Of a stretch of DNA of 37,161 nt, positions 1 through 7,685 are shown piece after piece. The stretch covers positions 1 through 37,161 of the forward strand of contig CALAGS010000246.1 in the NCBI GenBank assembly GCA_937891665.1, given 5' to 3'. This stretch comes from an uncultured Burkholderiales bacterium. Lineage in GTDB: Bacteria; Pseudomonadota; Gammaproteobacteria; Burkholderiales; Burkholderiaceae_C. The position numbers and the translations under genes are program-made. Within the stretch, counting starts at the first letter, position 1, and each line of letters begins with the position of its first letter. The notes below the pieces were generated by a model, which was given only the letters and a program-made list of their open reading frames with translations, was not told the DNA's origin and made no database searches.

Positions 1-18
1 CTGCGCGATAATGCGCAC

Positions 19-306
19 ATGGATACCAAGTGGCTTGAAGACTTTGTGAGCTTGGCTGAAACACGCAGTTTCAGCCGGTCTGCTCAGTTGCGACATGTCA
101 CCCAATCGGCCTTCTCTAGGCGCATTCAATCGCTTGAAGCTTGGGCCGAGGCTGACTTGATCAATCGCAGCTCATACCCCACCACACTTACACCGGCTGG
201 CGAGGTGTTGCATGCCAAAGCGCGTGACTTGCTGCAATCTTTGCAAAGCATCAAATCTGAAATGAAAGAGGACCATGACAAACAATCTGACAATCACACG
301 GCCTGA
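19..306 (+). CDS. LysR-type DNA-binding domain, no effector domain (HypT-like)
   Basis: This 95-residue product is a LysR-family winged helix-turn-helix domain. The segment [20 protein letters not shown] (about residues 21-40) is the typical recognition helix region, and the LTPAG wing turn follows near residue 57. The opening [16 protein letters not shown] resembles the HypT/YjiE branch. Full LysR regulators are about 300 residues. Here the reading frame stops right after the linker helix, so the whole ligand-binding/oligomerisation domain is absent. The last 32 nt overlap the start of pyrC in another frame, and the pyrC ribosome-binding site (AGAGGA) lies inside this ORF, so the two may be translationally coupled. 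The frame is open to the window's left edge, so the start could lie further upstream, although the ATG at 19 fits the family N-terminus. It may be a degraded remnant or a genuine mini-regulator; the sequence does not decide. The domain call is secure, function is not. Confidence 0.7.
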   Translation: MDTKWLEDFVSLAETRSFSRSAQLRHVTQSAFSRRIQSLEAWAEADLINRSSYPTTLTPAGEVLHAKARDLLQSLQSIKSEMKEDHDKQSDNHTA

Positions 307-1306
307 TGACTGGCATTTGCATGTGCGCGATGGCGCTGCACTTCACACAGTGGTGCCGCACACCGCCGCTCAATTTGGCCGGGCCATCATCATGCCCAAT
401 TTAAAGCCGCCCGTCACCACGGCTGCCTTGGCACTTGAATACAAATCACGCATTGTGGCTGCAGTGCCTAAGGGCATTGATTTTGAACCACTCATGACTT
501 TGTACCTCACTGACAATTTGCCACCCGAAGAAATTGTGAAGGCCAAAGCCGTTGGCGTGGTGGCATGCAAGTTGTACCCTGCCGGCGCCACCACCAACAG
601 CGATGCGGGTGTCACCGATTTGAAAAAGATTTACCCCACACTGGCTGCCATGCAAAAAGTAGGCATGCTCTTATTGGTTCACGGTGAAGTGACCAGCAGC
701 GACATTGATTTGTTTGACCGCGAAGCGGTTTTCATTGAGACACAGCTCATTCCATTGCGCCGCGATTTTCCAGAACTCAAAATTGTGTTCGAGCACATCA
801 CCACCAAAGATGCCGCAGACTATGTCATGTCGGCCGATCGCTACATGGCTGCTACGCTGACGGCGCACCACTTGCTGTACAACCGCAACGCCATTTTCAC
901 AGGTGGCATTCGGCCACATTACTATTGCTTGCCGGTGCTCAAACGCGAAACGCACCGTGTGGCTTTGCTCCATGCTGCCACTTCAGGCCATGCCCGATTT
1001 TTCTTGGGCACCGACAGCGCGCCGCACCCAGCGCATCTGAAAGAACACGCTTCTGGCTGTGCGGGTTGCTACACCGCACACGCCGCCATGGAAATGTATG
1101 CCGAGGCCTTTGACAGCGTGAGCAAATTGGACCAATTGGAGGCCTTTGCCAGTTTCAATGGGGCTGACTTTTATGGCTTGCCCCGCAACCAAGGCCACAT
1201 CACATTGAAGCGAGAAGCTTGGACGCCGCAAGAAAGCTATCCCTTTGGTGAAGCTGAGCTCAAGCCCCTTCGGTCTGGCGAAGCCTTGCCATGGCGCATG
1301 GCCTAA
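275..1306 (+). CDS. pyrC: Dihydroorotase, class II
   Basis: The product is a 343-residue dihydroorotase. It interconverts N-carbamoyl-L-aspartate and (S)-dihydroorotate in cytoplasmic de novo pyrimidine synthesis. The length matches the E. coli-type class II enzyme. The binuclear zinc site is complete: H14 and H16 in HLHVRD, the carboxylated lysine K99 in [14 protein letters not shown]136 in LLVHGE, H174 in FEHITT and D247 in LGTDSAPH. The start at 275 has a good ribosome-binding site (AGAGGACC) and gives the family N-terminus [12 protein letters not shown]. The start overlaps the upstream LysR-domain ORF by 32 nt, and the 3' end overlaps the DUF3025 gene by 16 nt, suggesting one transcript. 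Confidence 0.97.
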   Translation: MTNNLTITRPDDWHLHVRDGAALHTVVPHTAAQFGRAIIMPNLKPPVTTAALALEYKSRIVAAVPKGIDFEPLMTLYLTDNLPPEEIVKAKAVGVVACKLYPAGATTNSDAGVTDLKKIYPTLAAMQKVGMLLLVHGEVTSSDIDLFDREAVFIETQLIPLRRDFPELKIVFEHITTKDAADYVMSADRYMAATLTAHHLLYNRNAIFTGGIRPHYYCLPVLKRETHRVALLHAATSGHARFFLGTDSAPHPAHLKEHASGCAGCYTAHAAMEMYAEAFDSVSKLDQLEAFASFNGADFYGLPRNQGHITLKREAWTPQESYPFGEAELKPLRSGEALPWRMA

Positions 1307-2079
1307 ACGACATTGATTGGACGGCGCCTTGGCTCATGCCTTGGCGCGAGCAAGGCGAATGGATTGCGCAGCAAGTGAAGCAGGGCGCTTCGGTCGAGCA
1401 AGCCTGCAATGCATCCTTGCATTTGCACCAGCAACATGACATTGAGCAAGGTGCAAAGTACGAGCCAACTTGTTCGGTTCAGTTCGTGCCGCAATCGGCT
1501 TTGCCGGAAGGCCGGGCGTATGAGCAGTTCATCTACGAGACGCAAACAGTTCCCACGCGAGATGGCTTGCATGATTTTTTCAACGCCATGTGTTGGATGA
1601 AATTTCCTTCGGCCAAAAAAAGATTGAACCAAGTTCAAGCAGATGCCATTCGAGCGCAAGGTGTGGGTGCCGTGCGCGGGTCGGTGCGGGATGCCGTGAC
1701 CGTGTTTGATGAAAATGCAGCGCTCATTCAATTGCCAGACTCAATTTGGGAGGCTTTGAGCGTGCGTGATTGGCAGACTGCATTTGTCAAACTGAAACCC
1801 AGTTGGCAAGCGGCACAAGTTGTCATATTTGGCCACGCTGCTTTAGAAAAACTGGTCAAACCCTACAAGGCCATCACAGTGCATTTGTGGCGAGTGCCAT
1901 CAGAGTTGCCCTTGGCTGAGTGGGATGCCTGGTTGGCGCAAGACCTAAAGCCTGAAAAACTGGCAACCAAACCTTTTTTGCCAACACCTGTTTTAGGGAT
2001 ACCTGCTTGGTGGCCCGCCAATGAGACCCCCGATTTTTATGCAGATACGCAGGTCTTTCGCCCGCCCAAAGCCAGCTAA
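1291..2079 (+). CDS. DUF3025 domain-containing protein
   Basis: A 262-residue soluble protein that I assign to DUF3025, a proteobacterial family of unknown function. The recognisable stretch is [20 protein letters not shown], followed by the motif [16 protein letters not shown] (about residues 93-108) and a KKRLNQ segment. There is no signal peptide or membrane segment. The gene begins inside pyrC (16-nt overlap), implying cotranscription. The family has no established biochemical role, and I do not infer one from its neighbours. A hairpin straddles the stop codon (2077-2102). Confidence 0.8.
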   Translation: MAHGLNDIDWTAPWLMPWREQGEWIAQQVKQGASVEQACNASLHLHQQHDIEQGAKYEPTCSVQFVPQSALPEGRAYEQFIYETQTVPTRDGLHDFFNAMCWMKFPSAKKRLNQVQADAIRAQGVGAVRGSVRDAVTVFDENAALIQLPDSIWEALSVRDWQTAFVKLKPSWQAAQVVIFGHAALEKLVKPYKAITVHLWRVPSELPLAEWDAWLAQDLKPEKLATKPFLPTPVLGIPAWWPANETPDFYADTQVFRPPKAS

Positions 2080-2102
2080 TTCCGTTCAATTTTGAGGAAT
2101 TA
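2077..2102 (+). promoter_or_regulatory. Inverted repeat over the DUF3025 stop codon
   Basis: TAATTCC at 2077-2083 and GGAATTA at 2096-2102 form a perfect 7-bp inverted repeat with a 12-nt centre that is itself partly self-complementary. It begins with the DUF3025 stop codon and lies between that gene and htpX. No T-run follows, so it is not a classical intrinsic terminator. It could stabilise an mRNA end or bind a regulator; the function is unassigned. Confidence 0.35.
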
Positions 2103-2112
2103 AATGGGCGCA

Positions 2113-2139
2113 CTTGATTTTGTTGGCGTCCCCCCTAAC
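2113..2139 (+). promoter_or_regulatory. Possible sigma32-type promoter of htpX
   Basis: CTTGATT (2113-2119) and, 12 nt later, CCCCTAAC (2132-2139) resemble the heat-shock sigma32 -35 (CTTGAAA) and -10 (CCCCATNT) elements. They lie about 50 nt upstream of the htpX start. htpX is a known heat-shock/envelope-stress gene in E. coli, which supports the reading. The match is imperfect and no experiment is implied. Confidence 0.35.
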
Positions 2140-2188
2140 ATTCGCAGTGTGCACTTGGCATTCGCTGGGTGGTGAATTTAAATTCCTC

Positions 2189-3058
2189 ATGAAACGCATT
2201 ATTTTATTTGTACTGACCAACTTGGCTGTGGTGTTGGTGCTGGGTGTTGTGGCCAGCTTGCTGGGCGTGAACCGATTCCTCACTTCCAATGGCCTAGATT
2301 TAACCGCCTTGTTGGGCTTCGCCCTGATCATGGGTTTTGGTGGCGCATTTATCTCTTTGCTCATCAGTAAGCCTGTGGCCAAGTGGAGCTCGGGCGTTCA
2401 AGTCATTGCGCAACCTAGCAATGCCGACGAAAAGTGGTTGGTTGATACGGTTAAAAAACTGGCCGACAAGTCGGGCATTGGCATGCCGGAAGTGGGCATC
2501 TTTCCAGGCGACCCTAACGCTTTTGCAACCGGTGCTTTTAAGAACTCTGCATTGGTTGCAGTCTCTACTGGCTTGTTGCAAAACATGAACCACGATGAAA
2601 TCGAGGCCGTCTTGGCGCACGAAGTGGCGCACATTGCCAATGGCGACATGGTCACCATGGCCCTCATCCAAGGCGTGATGAACACCTTCGTGGTGTTCCT
2701 GTCTAGGGTGGTCGGCTATGCGGTCGACAGTTTCTTGCGCAAAAACGACGAAGAAAACACAGGCCCTGGCATGGGTTACTGGATCACCACCATTGTTTTG
2801 GACATTGTCTTGGGCTTTGCGGCAGCCATAGTGGTGGCATGGTTCAGCCGTCAGCGTGAATTCCGCGCAGACGCTGGCGCAGCCGAGTTGATGGGCCGCA
2901 AGCAACCCATGATGAACGCATTGGCACGTTTGGGAGGCCTGCACACAGCCGACCTGCCTAAGAGCGTGGCGGCCATGGGCATTGCGGGTGGCATGGGTCA
3001 GTTGTTTTCAACGCACCCTCCCATTGAAGAGCGCATTGAGGCTTTGAAAAACAGTTAA
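2189..3058 (+). CDS. htpX: Membrane zinc metalloprotease HtpX
   Basis: The product is a 289-residue M48B-family protease of the inner membrane, involved in quality control of membrane proteins together with FtsH in E. coli. Two N-terminal transmembrane segments (about residues 4-25 and 38-60) precede the zinc motif H144-E-V-A-H148. The motif [12 protein letters not shown], after another hydrophobic pair, supplies the third zinc ligand. The ATG at 2189 gives the canonical start [15 protein letters not shown]. The frame extends upstream to 2114, but that extension does not look like family sequence. Length is normal (E. coli 293). The next gene starts only a few nucleotides downstream. Confidence 0.96.
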   Translation: MKRIILFVLTNLAVVLVLGVVASLLGVNRFLTSNGLDLTALLGFALIMGFGGAFISLLISKPVAKWSSGVQVIAQPSNADEKWLVDTVKKLADKSGIGMPEVGIFPGDPNAFATGAFKNSALVAVSTGLLQNMNHDEIEAVLAHEVAHIANGDMVTMALIQGVMNTFVVFLSRVVGYAVDSFLRKNDEENTGPGMGYWITTIVLDIVLGFAAAIVVAWFSRQREFRADAGAAELMGRKQPMMNALARLGGLHTADLPKSVAAMGIAGGMGQLFSTHPPIEERIEALKNS

Positions 3059-3061
3059 GCA

Positions 3062-4078
3062 TTGGTAACCCATGAGACTTGGCGTCATGCCGCTGTCATT
3101 TATAGTCCATGGGTGTCCAGATTTGTTCCAACCTCACTGCAGCGCTTTTTAACGCTCGCGCGTTTACAAAACTCTCGTCGTTTTGAACGATTGCCGGGAC
3201 CTGTTCGAGGCATGGCCTGGATGGCGCTGGGTGGTCTGGCTTTTTCCCTGCTGAACACCATTGCCCGAAGTTTTTCCATGCAAATGGATCCCTTTGAGGC
3301 GCAATTTCTTCGGTATTTTTGTGGCTTGCTTGTCATGTTGCCATTGCTATGGCACCAAGGGCTGGCCGCCTATATGCCAGTCGACATGAAGGGGCAGTTT
3401 TGGCGTGGCGGCGTTCACACCATTGGCTTGATGCTGTGGTTCGTTGCATTGCCCCAAATCCCCTTGGCCGACATGACCGCCATTGGTTTCACCGGCCCTA
3501 TTTTCATCATGCTGGGTGCCGCGTGGTTTTTGGGTGAGCCTATGCGCAAAGACCGATGGATCGCGGCTGCGATTGGCTTTGCAGGCGTGTTGGTGGTGGT
3601 GGTGCCCAACCTGTCTGGCACAGGGGGTTGGTACAACTTGGTCATGCTGGCTTCATCGCCCGTGTTTGCGGCTTCCTTTTTAATCACCAAACATTTAACC
3701 AGAACCGAAAAACCAGGTGTCATTGTGATGTGGCAATCGATCACCGTGACCTTGTTCAGCTTGCCATTGGCTTTGATGAATTGGCAAGCGCCTACGCTTT
3801 GGCAATGGGGTGGTTTTATGGTTGCAGGCGTGCTGGGTACCATCGGCCATTACAGCCTGACCAAGGCCTTCAGTGTGGCCGATATTTCTGCCACGCAATC
3901 ACTCAGATTCTTAGACTTGGTGTGGGCTTCTCTGTTGGGGTGGCTGGTCTTTGGTGATTTTCCAAGTCAATGGACTTGGTTGGGTGCTGCAGTTATTTTG
4001 GTTTCCACTGTTTGGATTGCAAGACGCGAAGGCCGCAGAAAAGAAGAAACCACGTCGGTCAATTCATCGGAAACTTGA
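3062..4078 (+). CDS. EamA/DMT-family inner-membrane transporter
   Basis: A drug/metabolite-transporter superfamily protein of up to 338 residues with about ten hydrophobic helices arranged as two EamA repeats. The first repeat is around residues 50-180 (GMAWMALGGLAFSLLNTIAR onward) and the second around residues 190-325. The substrate cannot be told from sequence; characterised relatives export amino acids, purines or other metabolites. The start is uncertain. The frame can open at TTG 3062, GTG 3113 or ATG 3212, and the first clear EamA residues come just after 3212. The stop lies 3 nt from the end of the convergent 5'-nucleotidase gene, with no obvious terminator between them. Confidence 0.85.
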   Translation: MVTHETWRHAAVIYSPWVSRFVPTSLQRFLTLARLQNSRRFERLPGPVRGMAWMALGGLAFSLLNTIARSFSMQMDPFEAQFLRYFCGLLVMLPLLWHQGLAAYMPVDMKGQFWRGGVHTIGLMLWFVALPQIPLADMTAIGFTGPIFIMLGAAWFLGEPMRKDRWIAAAIGFAGVLVVVVPNLSGTGGWYNLVMLASSPVFAASFLITKHLTRTEKPGVIVMWQSITVTLFSLPLALMNWQAPTLWQWGGFMVAGVLGTIGHYSLTKAFSVADISATQSLRFLDLVWASLLGWLVFGDFPSQWTWLGAAVILVSTVWIARREGRRKEETTSVNSSET

Positions 4079-4081
4079 AGT

Positions 4082-5014
4082 TCAGTTTTGAGGGTCCTTA
4101 GGAGGCGCGCTGTTTGGAGGTGGGTTGCTGATGCCACTGGCTACATGCCCCGCTGGCACATGCTGCGCTGCCGATTCAATGTGACCCGTTTGATCGTCAA
4201 AGAAAAAGTCGGGCTCAAACTCTTTGAGAAACTCCCCCTTGGGTAAACCGCCCAAGAACATGGCCTCGTCGACTTCAATGTTCCATTCCATCAAGGTCCG
4301 TATGGCCCGCTCATGTGCGGGCGCACTGCGGGCCGTCACCAAAGCAGTTCTGACGCGAATCGCTGGTGTGCCTTCTTGCTGAAGCCTGTGAAGGGCTGCC
4401 AGCAAAGGCTTGAAAGGCCCGGCCAGCAAGGGTTGTGAGGCCTTGGCATGTTCGTGTGCTTGAAATGCAGACAGGCCTTGAGATTGAAAAACACGCTCGG
4501 CTTCATCGGAAAATAAAACAGCATCACCGTCAAAGGCAATGCGCACTTCGTGAGGGTGTGCTTCAGACGCATGCGCAGAATGGGGGTAGACCTGCGCTGC
4601 AGGAACGCCAGCGTCTAAGGCGGCTCGCACATCGGATAGATGCGTCGATAAAAACAAATTGGCATTGAGAGGTTTTAAATACCGCCATGGCGACTGCCCA
4701 CGCGTGAAACTGCCGCGTTGAATCGACAAGCCATAGTGCTGCGCCGATCTGAACACACGCATGCCCGACACGGGGTCGTTGCGCGACAAGATGACCACCT
4801 CGACCCTTTGCGTTGTGGCATCGTTGAAGGCCAAGAGTTTTTTCACCAAAGAAAATGCAACGCCTGGTTTGGCGGGCTCTTCCAGCCGTTCCAACTGCAA
4901 CTTCATGTAAGCACGGTCGTCGCTTTGCTCGAAGACCAAATTCTCTTCTTCAAAATCAAACAAGGCGCGCGATGAAATCGCCACCACCAACTGACCGTCT
5001 AGGCTGGCTGCCAT
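4082..5014 (-). CDS. Cytosolic 5'-nucleotidase (PF06189 type)
   Basis: A 310-residue protein of the cytosolic 5'-nucleotidase family that includes mammalian cN-I. These HAD-fold enzymes dephosphorylate nucleoside monophosphates. The signature DGDAVLFSDEAE (from D162 and D164) and the N-terminal LVVAISSRALFDFEEEN and VILSRNDP segments are characteristic. DFFFDDQTGH near residue 280 is the distal acidic motif. There is no signal peptide, so it is cytoplasmic. The C-terminal 25 residues are proline-rich and probably disordered. It starts 13 nt after the gspF stop and appears to be the last gene of the type II secretion operon, though nothing in the protein suggests a secretion role. The exact nucleotide substrate is not predictable. 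Confidence 0.88.
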   Translation of the reverse strand: MAASLDGQLVVAISSRALFDFEEENLVFEQSDDRAYMKLQLERLEEPAKPGVAFSLVKKLLAFNDATTQRVEVVILSRNDPVSGMRVFRSAQHYGLSIQRGSFTRGQSPWRYLKPLNANLFLSTHLSDVRAALDAGVPAAQVYPHSAHASEAHPHEVRIAFDGDAVLFSDEAERVFQSQGLSAFQAHEHAKASQPLLAGPFKPLLAALHRLQQEGTPAIRVRTALVTARSAPAHERAIRTLMEWNIEVDEAMFLGGLPKGEFLKEFEPDFFFDDQTGHIESAAQHVPAGHVASGISNPPPNSAPPKDPQN

Positions 5015-5027
5015 GGCATGCTCCTTG

Positions 5028-6254
5028 TTATCGAACCCATTGATTCAAGGCCATGATGGGCATGAGCACCGCCAATACGATGAGCATGACCACACCGCCC
5101 ATGGCCACAATGAGCAAGGGCTCCAAAATGGTGGCCAAGGCCAATGCACGGCGCTGAACATCAACTGAAAGTTGTTGGGCGGCGCGTTGCAACATAAGCG
5201 GCAGTTGACCGGTTTGTTCACCTAAACGAGCAAACATGGCGAGCAAACTGGGAAAGCGTTTTTTCTGACCCATGGCCATGGCCAATGGGGCGCCTTCACG
5301 CACCAACACCAAAGCGTCGAGCACATCTTCTCGCATGGCCTGATTGGAGAGAGTGTCGGCGGCCGATTGCATGGCCTTCAAGATGGGCACACCCGCCGCA
5401 GTGAGCATGGCCAGCGTGCTGGCAAATCGAGCTGTGTTGTAGCCCGTGGCCAGCCGGCCCACAATGGGCAAACGCAAAACGGCAGCGTCAAAGCGCAGGC
5501 GCAAAGCGTGTTGCTTCATGGCTTGCTGAAATCCGAACCAACTCAAGCCCAGCAACAGTGCAACAGTCCATCCGTGGTTGCGAACGAAATCACTGAGGGC
5601 CAGCATGGCCACCGTGAGTGCGGGCAACTTTCTCTGGCTGCCAGAAAACACTTGCGCCACTTGCGGCACCACGGTACTGAGCAGGAAAATCACAATCAGC
5701 AAGGCAATGAGGCTGACGATGGCAGGGTACAAAGAGGCGCTTAAAAGTTTGGCTTTGAGTGTTTGTTGATCTTGCAAATCGTCTGCCAGTTGGCCAAGCA
5801 CCTCGCCCAAATTGCCGCCTTGCTCGCCGGCACTGATGACCGCGGTGTACAAAGCTGAAAACTCTTTGGGGTGCTGCGACATGGCCTTGGCCAGACCCAA
5901 TCCTGCATTGACTTCAGCGCGCAAGTTGGCTACCAAATGAGATTGTTTTTCTGATTCGGCTTCATCGCTTAAAGCGGCCAAGGCACGCTCTAGGGGCAAA
6001 CCGCTGCCGACCAAGCTGGCCAATTGCCGAGTCCAAACGGCCAAGGCATTGGCAGAAAAACATTTGCCAGAGCCGATGTTGGTTTGCCAAATACTTTTTT
6101 TCTCAGAAGCGTTTTGAGCCAGCGCTTGCACAGTCAATGGCACCAAAGATTGTGCGCGCAATTGTCCGCGCGCCGCTTTGGCACTGTCGGCCTCGATCAC
6201 GCCCTTGCGCAGGACGCCATCGTTTTGCAGTGCTTCAAAAGAATAGGCAGGCAT
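5028..6254 (-). CDS. gspF: T2SS inner-membrane platform protein GspF
   Basis: The product is a 408-residue inner-membrane platform protein that connects the GspE ATPase to pseudopilus assembly. Two homologous cytoplasmic T2SSF domains are visible: about residues 60-185 (FSANALAVWTRQLASLVGSG) and 265-390 (RFASTLAMLTAAGVPILKAM). Membrane segments are near residues 165-195 and 228-245 and at the C-terminus (VVMLIVLAVLMPIMALNQWV). The N-terminal MPAYSFEALQNDGVLRKGVI is typical. The gene sits 12 nt after gspE and 13 nt before the 5'-nucleotidase. Length is standard for GspF. Confidence 0.96.
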   Translation of the reverse strand: MPAYSFEALQNDGVLRKGVIEADSAKAARGQLRAQSLVPLTVQALAQNASEKKSIWQTNIGSGKCFSANALAVWTRQLASLVGSGLPLERALAALSDEAESEKQSHLVANLRAEVNAGLGLAKAMSQHPKEFSALYTAVISAGEQGGNLGEVLGQLADDLQDQQTLKAKLLSASLYPAIVSLIALLIVIFLLSTVVPQVAQVFSGSQRKLPALTVAMLALSDFVRNHGWTVALLLGLSWFGFQQAMKQHALRLRFDAAVLRLPIVGRLATGYNTARFASTLAMLTAAGVPILKAMQSAADTLSNQAMREDVLDALVLVREGAPLAMAMGQKKRFPSLLAMFARLGEQTGQLPLMLQRAAQQLSVDVQRRALALATILEPLLIVAMGGVVMLIVLAVLMPIMALNQWVR

Positions 6255-6266
6255 GGGCTGTTGAGA

Positions 6267-7685
6267 TCAGTCGCGTGTCACGCGAAGCAATTCTTCTGGG
6301 CGTGTGATGCCCAACTGAACCAGCCGTTCACCATCTTCTCGCATCAGCACCATGCCGCCGGCCAGCGCGCCATCGCGAAGGCTGGCTTCAGATTGTTTGG
6401 CATGAATTTGGGCACGTAGCGAATCGTCGGTGGTCATTAATTCAAAGATACCTGTGCGTCCGGCATACCCAGTTTGTCCGCACAATGAGCATCCGCTGCC
6501 TTGGCATGCTGTACAAACTTTTCGAACCAAGCGTTGAGCCAAAACGCCCAACAGCGAAGAGCTTAATAAAAAGGGTTCAATGCCCATGTCAGTCAGCCGT
6601 GTGACGGCACTGACCGCATCATTGGTGTGCAAGGTGGCCAATACCAAGTGGCCTGTCATGGAGGCTTGAATGGCAATTTGCGCGGTTTCAAAATCTCGGA
6701 TCTCACCAATCATGATGATGTCGGGGTCTTGTCGCAAAATGGCACGCAAAGCCTTGGCGAAGGTCAAATCAATCTTCGAATTCACCTGTGTTTGTCCCAC
6801 GCCTGCCAACTCATATTCAATGGGGTCTTCCACCGTCATGATATTGCTGCCAGTAGCGTCCAAGCTTTGCAGTGCCGCATACAGCGTGGTGGTTTTACCC
6901 GAGCCGGTAGGGCCGGTGACCAAAATCAAGCCATGGGGTTGGGTGACCAATTGCTCAAAACGTTGCAGGGTAGCGCCTTGCATGCCGACTGATTCAAGAC
7001 TCAATCGAGTTTCAGATTTATCGAGTAAGCGCAATACCGCACGCTCGCCATGTGCACTGGGCAATGTGGAAACTCGGACATCGACCGCACGTGACCCTAA
7101 GCGCAAACTGATGCGGCCATCTTGCGGCAGGCGCTTTTCGGCAATGTCGAGTTCGGCCATGATTTTTAGCCTAGAAATAAGGGCTGCGTGCAACGCGCGG
7201 TTGGGTTGAACCACTTCGCGCAAGTTGCCATCCACCCGAAAGCGCACACTGGAATGGCGCTCATAAGGTTCAATGTGAATGTCACTGGCACCATCGCGAG
7301 CCGCTTGGGTGAGTAACGCATTGAGCATGCGAATGATGGGTGCATCGTCGCTGGTTTCTAGCAGGTCTTCAACAGCGGGAAGTTCTTGCATCATGCGTGA
7401 CAAATCGGCGGCCGACTCTACCTCACTGACCACAGCAGCTGCACTCGATTCGCCGGGGCCGTATTGCGCGGTGTAGGCTTTGCTGACACGTTGTCTAAGA
7501 ACTGATGTGTCTTCGCGTGCAATGTCCAAAGACAACTCAGCATGGCCCCATTTGCGCATGACTTCAGAAATGGCATTGGGCCCACTGTCTGGGCAAAGCC
7601 AAAGTGTCAGGCGCGTGCCGTCGTCCTCCAACAAAAGTTGGTGGCTGCGCGCAAAGGCGTAGGGGAGCGGGTAGCGGTGTGCCAT
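6267..7685 (-). CDS. gspE: T2SS assembly ATPase GspE
   Basis: The product is a 472-residue hexameric secretion ATPase that powers pseudopilus assembly at the inner-membrane cytoplasmic face. Visible motifs are Walker A GPTGSGKTT (258-266), the Asp box SRLKIMAELDIAEKRLPQDG (171-190), Walker B DIIMIGEIRD (322-331) and the His box GHLVLATLHTND (345-356). The tetracysteine zinc site (C391, C394, C399, C402) has only four residues between its two CxxC pairs, much shorter than in classical XcpR/EpsE. The N-terminal domain binding GspL is also compact, fitting the shorter-than-usual length (about 500). The start ATG overlaps the gspD stop by one base (TAATG), indicating translational coupling. Confidence 0.97.
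   Translation of the reverse strand: MAHRYPLPYAFARSHQLLLEDDGTRLTLWLCPDSGPNAISEVMRKWGHAELSLDIAREDTSVLRQRVSKAYTAQYGPGESSAAAVVSEVESAADLSRMMQELPAVEDLLETSDDAPIIRMLNALLTQAARDGASDIHIEPYERHSSVRFRVDGNLREVVQPNRALHAALISRLKIMAELDIAEKRLPQDGRISLRLGSRAVDVRVSTLPSAHGERAVLRLLDKSETRLSLESVGMQGATLQRFEQLVTQPHGLILVTGPTGSGKTTTLYAALQSLDATGSNIMTVEDPIEYELAGVGQTQVNSKIDLTFAKALRAILRQDPDIIMIGEIRDFETAQIAIQASMTGHLVLATLHTNDAVSAVTRLTDMGIEPFLLSSSLLGVLAQRLVRKVCTACQGSGCSLCGQTGYAGRTGIFELMTTDDSLRAQIHAKQSEASLRDGALAGGMVLMREDGERLVQLGITRPEELLRVTRD

Noticed and set aside
2300..2944. 214-codon open frame antisense to htpX
   Set aside because: Antisense shadow of a well-conserved gene; composition rich in His/Gln/Cys and no recognisable domain.
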